Position numbers and translations under genes: made by a program | Assembly (NCBI GenBank): GCA_016206585.1 | Contig: JACQRE010000161.1 | Span: 1 to 11,306, forward strand | Source of the DNA: Candidatus Omnitrophota bacterium | Lineage (GTDB): Bacteria > Omnitrophota > Gorgyraeia > Aquiviventales > Aquiviventaceae | Length of the DNA: 11,306 bases | Reading direction: 5' to 3' | In this document: positions 7,184 to 11,306 of the stretch, one piece after another | Layout of the letters: each line of letters begins with the position of its first letter | Position numbering within the stretch: the stretch's first letter is position 1 | Notes under the pieces: model-generated | Told to the model about the DNA's origin: nothing | Database searches by the model: none | What the model saw: the letters and a program-made list of their open reading frames with translations, nothing else

Positions 7184-8392
7184 TGCACGTGACACGCGCC
7201 GGCGCAGGAGCGAAAGGACGGCGGGATCGCGCACCAGGGCTTCCGCCAACACCCGGTGGCCGGCCGGCGTGAAGTGGCCGTCCTGGTCGTAGAACAGCTT
7301 CTCGGCCTTCGCCGCCTCGCGGAACACCTCCAGCGTGTTGACGAAGGGGAGGTCCTGTTCCTCCGCGAAGCGCGCCAGCAGTCCCACCGCGCGGCTCGCG
7401 TCGTAGGTCCGGCCCGATTCAAACCCCCAAAACTCCCTGCCCGGCACCCATTGATCGGGACCCGCGAGCATGCCGTACGGGTAGAAGCCGATGACGAACG
7501 GAATGCGGCGCTGGGCCAGCAGCGCATGGATCATGCGCAGGTACCCGGCGGTCAGCTCCCAGTAGGGCTGGATCGCGTCATCGCTCAGCGCGTCGCGGAT
7601 GAGGAGGAAGCGGTCGTACTCGGCCAGGTCCGGGGCCAGCTGTTCCTGCTTCAGGCGCGCGACCGCCACCTTGGCCCGCTCGCCGCGCAGCTTAGCACCC
7701 AGGTAGCCGCGCCATCCAAGGACGCGGATCTTTTGGACCGTGCGAACCAGCTTCGTGTCCAGATATTTGACGAGCGCGCTGTGGGTGCGCAGCCACTCCC
7801 ACCGGCTGAAGCGGCCGTTGATGTAGCGCGGATCGCAGCGCGCGATCCGGCCGGCGTCGTCGTAGAGGAGGTTCTTCTGGAACCAGTGGTCCTCCTGGAC
7901 GTCGCCCAGGTCGAACCAGAGGATGACGAGGTCCGGGTCAAATGACAGGAACTGGTCCCGGAGGGCCAGGTAGTGCAGCGTGGGCGAGGAGCCGGAGACC
8001 CCGGCGTTGACGACCTCGACGGGGAGCCCCTGCGCCTTCAGGCCGCGCTCGACCAGCGCGCAGAACGTCTCCTCGTCCCGGACCGGAAAGCCAAAGGTGT
8101 AGGAGTCGCCCAGCATGAGGATGCGGACCGTGCCAGGGGCCTTCGGCTGCGACGGGTCCGGCCCGCGCAGGCCGAACGGGTTCGTGCGCACCTCCACGTC
8201 GAACTCTTGGGAGGTGTAGTGGTAGGTTTCCAGCGGTTTGAGGCGGTGGTGGAATTGGGGATGCTCGATGCCGGCGGGGATCGCGAGCGACTTGAACCAC
8301 TTGAGCCGCAGGGCGGCCTCCCACGCGCCCAGGGCAAGGAGGGTGGCGCACGCAAGAAGCAACAGGCGGGAAGACCAGCGGGGCAGCGACAT
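7175..8392 (-). CDS. Membrane-anchored SGNH/GDSL-type hydrolase
   Basis: The 405-residue product starts with a membrane anchor (about 9-28, LLLLACATLLALG), placing the rest in the periplasm. SGNH features are GDSYTFG (95-101, nucleophile S97), NAGVSGSS (129-136, the block II Gly region) and DGHFTPAGH (371-379, with D371 and H373 as likely catalytic partners). Where block III normally carries the oxyanion-hole Asn, the sequence reads LWFDLGDVQED (158-168) with no clear Asn. The arrangement of anchor, GDSYTFG and C-terminal DGHFTPAGH resembles the SGNH proteins often found near polysaccharide genes, where they are lipases, esterases or acyl-transfer enzymes acting on sugars. A role in removing or moving acyl groups on a glycan fits the phosphorylase neighbours but is inference. 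No Shine-Dalgarno sequence precedes ATG 8392; a heptamer repeat begins six bases upstream. It overlaps the phosphorylase gene tail to tail by 9 bp. Confidence 0.85.
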   Translation of the reverse strand: MSLPRWSSRLLLLACATLLALGAWEAALRLKWFKSLAIPAGIEHPQFHHRLKPLETYHYTSQEFDVEVRTNPFGLRGPDPSQPKAPGTVRILMLGDSYTFGFPVRDEETFCALVERGLKAQGLPVEVVNAGVSGSSPTLHYLALRDQFLSFDPDLVILWFDLGDVQEDHWFQKNLLYDDAGRIARCDPRYINGRFSRWEWLRTHSALVKYLDTKLVRTVQKIRVLGWRGYLGAKLRGERAKVAVARLKQEQLAPDLAEYDRFLLIRDALSDDAIQPYWELTAGYLRMIHALLAQRRIPFVIGFYPYGMLAGPDQWVPGREFWGFESGRTYDASRAVGLLARFAEEQDLPFVNTLEVFREAAKAEKLFYDQDGHFTPAGHRVLAEALVRDPAVLSLLRRRVSRASR

Positions 8393-8397
8393 TCGTC

Positions 8398-8475
8398 AAG
8401 CAACAAGCAACAAGCGACAAGCAACACTTAGACGATAGTTGTCAGAGTGCTGCATGTCGCTTGTTGCATGTCGCT
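8398..8475. repeat. Inverted heptamer-repeat element between the SGNH and cupin genes
   Basis: Four tandem 7-bp units (AAGCAAC, AAGCAAC, AAGCGAC, AAGCAAC) occupy 8398-8425. The right side, 8452-8475, carries related units in the opposite orientation: GCATGTCGCT occurs twice (8452-8461 and 8466-8475) around CTTGTT. GCAACAAGCGAC (8407-8418) pairs perfectly with GTCGCTTGTTGC (8456-8467), giving a 12-bp stem around a 37-base spacer. The element fills most of the 88 bp gap and lies just upstream of the SGNH start codon. Its coding-like translations (repeats of QQATSNK) are artefacts. It resembles the heptanucleotide STRR repeats known from cyanobacteria in style, not in sequence. Confidence 0.75.
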
Positions 8476-8480
8476 GGCCG

Positions 8481-9380
8481 TTAGTCTGTGGAAATCACCG
8501 GCCCTTCGCCCTCAACCTTGACCCACTTTCCGCCCATATAGACTTCCTTCACGCGCCGGCGGTACCCGCCGCGATCGCGCCGCCCACGCGGATCCGGGCG
8601 CGGCGGTTTTGCCGCTGCCGGAGGAGCGGGCTGTGCGGCGGGCGGCGATCCGCCCGTCCTGGCCTGCAGAGGCGGAGAGCCCCGGCCACGGCCACGCCCT
8701 CCGCGACGCCGTCGACGTCGTCGGCCACCCGCTGGGGCGCTGCCCGGCTGCGGCGCGGCGGCCGTGTGGTCAGGCGAAGTGACCTGAGGCAGCACGGGCA
8801 GTGCGGCGCTCGTCTGCGGCTTCGGCGCGACGGACCGGCTCGTGACGGGTGGCACCGGTGCCACGCCCCGTCGTCCGCGACCCCGGTGGCGACGGTGCCG
8901 GCCGGACGGTGACGCAGGCCCTGTCGGTGCGTCCCCGCCGGCCGTCTGAAACTCCATCGCGTGCCGCTGGGCGATCGACTGGAGGGCCGTCAGATCGACT
9001 GGACCCCCGACCTGCGCCAACTCGCGGAAAAACCGTTCGATGCCTGCGGGTGTCGCGACCCACACCACTTGGAAGGTGCCGGTTCCCGTGTTGCGGAGGC
9101 TGTGCCAGGCGCCCTGTGGCACGAACACCATCATGCCCGGCAAGACGGTCGTCGCTTGCTGGTCCACCACGGCCCGCCCCTGTCCCTTGTGCACGAACAG
9201 GATGCGGTCTGCATGCAGGTGCCGGTGCACCGGAATCTGCACGCCGGGCGACAACGTCTGGGTGCCGGCCGCACACGGGCTGCTCCCGTGTGCCGGATCG
9301 ATCTTGATGATCACCTCGCCGGCGCACGGCGATCCCAGCTTGAGGACTTCCCCTTCAGGGGGTTGGAGAATACGTTTCAT
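8481..9380 (-). CDS. Cupin-domain protein with long Arg/Gly/Pro-rich C-terminal tail
   Basis: The 299-residue product joins a single cupin barrel (about 1-125) to a low-complexity tail. Cupin motif 1 appears as PGVQIPVHRHLHADRILFVHKG, with H52 and H54, but the position normally holding the metal-binding Glu is R59 (D58 is next to it). Motif 2 is intact: GMMVFVPQGAWHSLRN (82-97), with H93. After a helix (113-142) the tail begins. It has Arg/Gly blocks at 160-172 (RHRRHRGRGRRG), 219-234 (seven Arg, then GGRGRGRG) and 265-276, spaced by Ala/Pro/Thr-rich stretches, and ends in a folded-looking motif VKEVYMGGKWVKVEGEG (277-293). The tail is strongly basic and RGG-like, which suggests nucleic-acid or polyanion binding; this is inference. 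There is no signal peptide. The start at 9380 has GGTG a few bases upstream. The cupin's ligand or reaction cannot be named. Confidence 0.8.
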   Translation of the reverse strand: MKRILQPPEGEVLKLGSPCAGEVIIKIDPAHGSSPCAAGTQTLSPGVQIPVHRHLHADRILFVHKGQGRAVVDQQATTVLPGMMVFVPQGAWHSLRNTGTGTFQVVWVATPAGIERFFRELAQVGGPVDLTALQSIAQRHAMEFQTAGGDAPTGPASPSGRHRRHRGRGRRGVAPVPPVTSRSVAPKPQTSAALPVLPQVTSPDHTAAAPQPGSAPAGGRRRRRRRGGRGRGRGSPPLQARTGGSPPAAQPAPPAAAKPPRPDPRGRRDRGGYRRRVKEVYMGGKWVKVEGEGPVISTD

Positions 9381-9393
9381 CGATCACCACGTG

Positions 9394-9480
9394 ACACCAC
9401 AGAACCACAGAGGAGCTGCCACAGAAACACAGAAAAACCTCTTCTCTGTGTCTCTGTGGAATTCTGTGCTTCTGTGGTGT
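9394..9480. repeat. Nested CACAGA/TCTGTG inverted-repeat element
   Basis: Short units of the type CACAGA(A/G), spaced 7-9 bp or more apart, run left to right in 9394-9434 and in reverse complement in 9444-9480. Three nested perfect stems are visible: ACACCACAGAA (9394-9404) with 9470-9480, CCACAGAG (9405-9412) with 9452-9459, and ACACAGA (9427-9433) with 9445-9451. The whole element can fold into one long interrupted hairpin. It fills nearly all of the gap between the DUF378 stop (9485) and the cupin start (9380). It may act as a terminator, mRNA stabiliser or protein-binding site. Similar CACAGAG-type intergenic repeats are familiar from many bacterial genomes and are often mis-annotated as ORFs. 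Confidence 0.75.
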
Positions 9481-9484
9481 AAGG

Positions 9485-9724
9485 TCATTTCTTGGGTTCG
9501 CAGCTGCCTTTCTGGCAGGGGCAGCAGCCGAACAGCCAGAGCACCTTCATCAACCCGGCGACCCCGATGAGGCCGTAGACCACACGGGACGCGGTCGTCA
9601 TCTCGCCCAGCACGGTGGCGACCAGGTCGACGTTGAACACCCCGTAGAGCCCCCAGTTGATGGCGCCGAGTGCCACCAGCGCTCCAATGACCTTGCACGC
9701 CCCGCAACTCTTCCCACCGGTCAT
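9485..9724 (-). CDS. DUF378 (YuzA-like) small membrane protein with Cys-rich ends
   Basis: The 79-residue product starts at ATG 9724, selected because GGAGG lies six bases upstream and because longer frames would run into yajQ. Two membrane helices (about 12-31 and 46-65) surround the DUF378 signature: GAINWGLYGVFNVDLVATVLG (20-40), then SRVVYGLIGVAGL (46-58). DUF378 proteins are small inner-membrane proteins whose function is unknown. This copy has cysteines at both ends, CGAC (7-10) and CCPC with a further Cys (67, 68, 70, 75), which probably face the same side of the membrane and could bind a metal or form disulfides. It follows yajQ by 31 bp in the same direction, so the two are likely co-transcribed. 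The CACAGA hairpin follows its stop codon directly. Confidence 0.85.
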   Translation of the reverse strand: MTGGKSCGACKVIGALVALGAINWGLYGVFNVDLVATVLGEMTTASRVVYGLIGVAGLMKVLWLFGCCPCQKGSCEPKK

Positions 9725-9755
9725 GCCCCACCTCCGTGTTGAGCGACCAGCTCCC

Positions 9756-10253
9756 TCACCGGTAGTTCTCAAATTGCAACGGGACGCCGAGACGCTTCCC
9801 CCTCAAGGCTTGAATCACCACCTGCAAATCGTCGAGCTGCTTGGCCGCCACGCGGACCGCATCCCCCTCGATGCGGGGCTGCACCTTCAGGCCGAGCTCC
9901 CGGATGAGCTTCGTGATCTCCTTGGCCTTCTCGGAAGCCAGCCCCTGTTGCAGCGCGGCCTGCCGCTTCATCGTCCCGCTGGGCAGCTGATCCGGATCGC
10001 TCCAGGCGAACGCCTGGAGTGCCACACCGCGCTTGGCGAGCTTCGTCTCCACGACGTCGACGACGCTGGTCAGCTGCGCCTGGTGATCGCCCGTCACCTT
10101 CAGGATGCCGGCGGCCTCATCGAACGCCACACTGGCACTGCTGCCGCGGAAGTCGAAGCGGGTCGCGATCTCCTTCTGCGCCTGCTGGAGCGCGTTGCGC
10201 AGCTCCTGGAGATTGACCTTTGAAACAATGTCAAAACTATGATCGCTCGCCAT
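9756..10253 (-). CDS. yajQ: YajQ/UPF0234 family nucleotide-binding protein
   Basis: The 165-residue product matches YajQ end to end at the usual length (about 160-165). Family signatures are SFDIVSKVNLQELRNA (near 6-21), KEIATRFDFRGS (27-38), the central KLAKRGVAL, then EKAKEITKLIRELGLKVQPR and the C-terminal DDLQVVIQALRG and GVPLQFENYR. YajQ is a cytosolic two-domain protein with duplicated ferredoxin-like folds. It is described as a cyclic di-GMP-binding effector in Xanthomonas and as a nucleotide/RNA-binding protein elsewhere. Which role applies here cannot be read from the sequence. ATG 10253 lies 2 bp past the stop of the upstream YchF-like gene with no Shine-Dalgarno sequence, so translation should be coupled to it. 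Confidence 0.95.
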   Translation of the reverse strand: MASDHSFDIVSKVNLQELRNALQQAQKEIATRFDFRGSSASVAFDEAAGILKVTGDHQAQLTSVVDVVETKLAKRGVALQAFAWSDPDQLPSGTMKRQAALQQGLASEKAKEITKLIRELGLKVQPRIEGDAVRVAAKQLDDLQVVIQALRGKRLGVPLQFENYR

Positions 10254-10255
10254 GG

Positions 10256-11306
10256 CTAGACGTTGAAGCGGAAGTTCAGGATGTCTCCGTCCTGCACGAT
10301 GTACTCGCGGCCTTTCAGCTGGGCTTTCCCGGCCGACGCCACCGCCTGCTCGCTGCCCAGCGTGATGAGATCCTGGTAGGTTAGCCGCTCGGCGCGGATG
10401 AAGCCGCGCTCGATGTCGGAGTGGATCACCCCGCCCGCTTCGGCGGCCGAGGCGCCCCGCCGGACCGTCCAGGCGCGCACCTCATCCTCGCCGACGGTGA
10501 AATACGAGATGAGGCCCAGCGCCTCGTAGCTGACCCGCGTGAGGCCGTCGATCGCCGACTCGGCGATCCCCAGCTCCTTCAGGAACGCGGCGCGCTCCGC
10601 CGGATCGTCCAGCTGCGAGAGCTCCTCTTCGATTTTGGCCGACACCTGCACCACGTGCACCGTCCGGCTGGCCAGATTCTTCTTCACCTGCTCGACCAGC
10701 GCATAGTCTTTGACCCGGTCTTCGCCGACGTTGAGGATGAGGATCATGGGCTTGCGCGTCAGGAGCGAGGCGCTGCTGAGCAGCTTCTGGTCCTCGGCGT
10801 CGAGCGGCAGGGTGCGCAGCGGCAGGTTGTCGTTCAGATGCGCCTGCAGCCGGGTCAACAGCGCCTGCTCCTTCGAACGGTCCATGCTGCTGCGCCGGTC
10901 TTTCTCTTTGGCGATACGCTCCAGCCGTTTTTCCACGAACACCAGATCATTCAGCAGCAGCTCCGCGTGGACCGTCTCGATGTCCCGGAGGGGATCCACC
11001 GTTCCCTCTAGATGGAAGACGGTGTCATCGGAAAACGCGCGGACGACGTGTGCCAGCACATCCACCAGAGCCAGCGCTTTGAGCAGGTCCTGATTTTTCG
11101 CCGAGTCCTTGGTCAGATCCGGCATCAGGAGGTACTGGATGGTGGCGGGCGTGATCTTGCTTGGATTGTACATGGCCGCCAGGCGCTCGACGCGCGGATC
11201 CCGCACCGGGCAGACGCCGGGGATCACTCCGTTGTTGGCTGGCGAGACCGCATGGGCATCCACGCGCGTCAGCAGCCGCAGGAGCGTCTTCTTCCCTGCT
11301 TGGGGC
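10256..11306 (-). CDS. ychF: YchF/Obg-like NTPase family protein with degenerate G motifs (5' end cut by window)
   Basis: About 350 residues are visible and the frame is open to the window edge, so only around ten N-terminal residues are missing (YchF is near 363). The C-terminal TGS-like/DUF933 part is standard: SYEALGLISYFTVGEDEVRAW, then GVIHSDIERGFIRAE and a final REYIVQDGDILNFRFNV. The G4-type motif is NVGE, as in ATP-preferring YchF (NxxE). The P-loop at 11306-11285 reads PQAGKKT instead of a GKS/T form, so the Mg-binding Ser/Thr after GK is Lys. The switch II DxxG is replaced by LMPD (about 11128-11117), and the Gly-rich loop after it is lost. Family proteins are cytosolic P-loop ATPases linked to ribosomes and stress response. 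This copy resembles the GLPQ-type YchF paralogues and may bind nucleotide poorly. It heads an operon with yajQ and DUF378. Confidence 0.85.
   Translation of the reverse strand, partial: PQAGKKTLLRLLTRVDAHAVSPANNGVIPGVCPVRDPRVERLAAMYNPSKITPATIQYLLMPDLTKDSAKNQDLLKALALVDVLAHVVRAFSDDTVFHLEGTVDPLRDIETVHAELLLNDLVFVEKRLERIAKEKDRRSSMDRSKEQALLTRLQAHLNDNLPLRTLPLDAEDQKLLSSASLLTRKPMILILNVGEDRVKDYALVEQVKKNLASRTVHVVQVSAKIEEELSQLDDPAERAAFLKELGIAESAIDGLTRVSYEALGLISYFTVGEDEVRAWTVRRGASAAEAGGVIHSDIERGFIRAERLTYQDLITLGSEQAVASAGKAQLKGREYIVQDGDILNFRFNV

Noticed and set aside
8398..8475. Repeats as a CRISPR array
   Set aside because: Units are only 7 bp without unique spacers of regular size, and no cas genes are present.
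8439..8912. Plus-strand frame opposite the cupin tail
   Set aside because: It begins inside the heptamer repeat and continues as the complement of the Arg/Gly-rich tail; the cupin frame is supported by its domain motifs.
9384..9731. 115-codon minus-strand frame through the CACAGA repeat
   Set aside because: The repeat translates to the familiar FHRDTEK/CVSV pattern seen when such intergenic repeats are called as genes; the DUF378 frame explains the rest.

Overview
The window is high-GC DNA (roughly two thirds G+C, judged by eye) with dense bacterial coding, AGGAGG-type ribosome sites before several genes and sigma-70-like promoters. Membrane-anchored and secreted proteins, plus two intergenic repeat elements built from 7-8 bp units, fit a diderm bacterium, perhaps an uncultured Nitrospirota- or Omnitrophota-like lineage. 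That placement is a guess; there is no rRNA or other marker gene here to settle it.

Left part (1-1248): a 61-codon remnant of a CPA2/Kef-type cation:proton antiporter stops abruptly next to the left edge. It has its own promoter and ribosome site. Upstream of it on the same (minus) strand are a strong terminator hairpin, a small secreted protein of unknown function, and a GIY-YIG nuclease-fold protein. The GIY-YIG gene is divergent from the next block, and the 101 bp between them carries two opposed extended -10 promoters.

Centre (1249-7183, plus strand): two large genes, 1061 and 914 residues, are separated by 4 bp. The second is a clear GH94-type glycoside phosphorylase, with the RDxxQD, WND, FSH and LTGSASW landmarks. 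The first is a more distant relative in the same (alpha/alpha)6-barrel phosphorylase group (clan GH-Q), with RDxxQN, WHD and ARLSGATAEF in matching order. They probably act together on a beta-glucan or its oligosaccharides. The first gene appears to be transcribed almost without a 5' leader.

Right part (7175-11306, all minus strand): reading in the direction of transcription, a YchF-like NTPase (cut by the window edge) is followed by yajQ (2 bp gap), a DUF378 small membrane protein (31 bp gap), a cupin with a long Arg/Gly/Pro-rich tail, and a membrane-anchored SGNH/GDSL hydrolase. The last converges on the phosphorylase pair and overlaps it by 9 bp. Two different inverted repeat elements lie on either side of the cupin gene. 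The YchF-like protein has lost or altered several canonical nucleotide-binding motifs.

The points most worth a second look are the degenerate YchF paralogue, the cupin with the RGG-like tail, the divergent mate of the GH94 phosphorylase with its nearly leaderless start, and the two short-unit hairpin repeats. I see no CRISPR array, transposase, tRNA or rRNA, and no complete defence or mobile system. No stretch over 300 bp lacks a gene.
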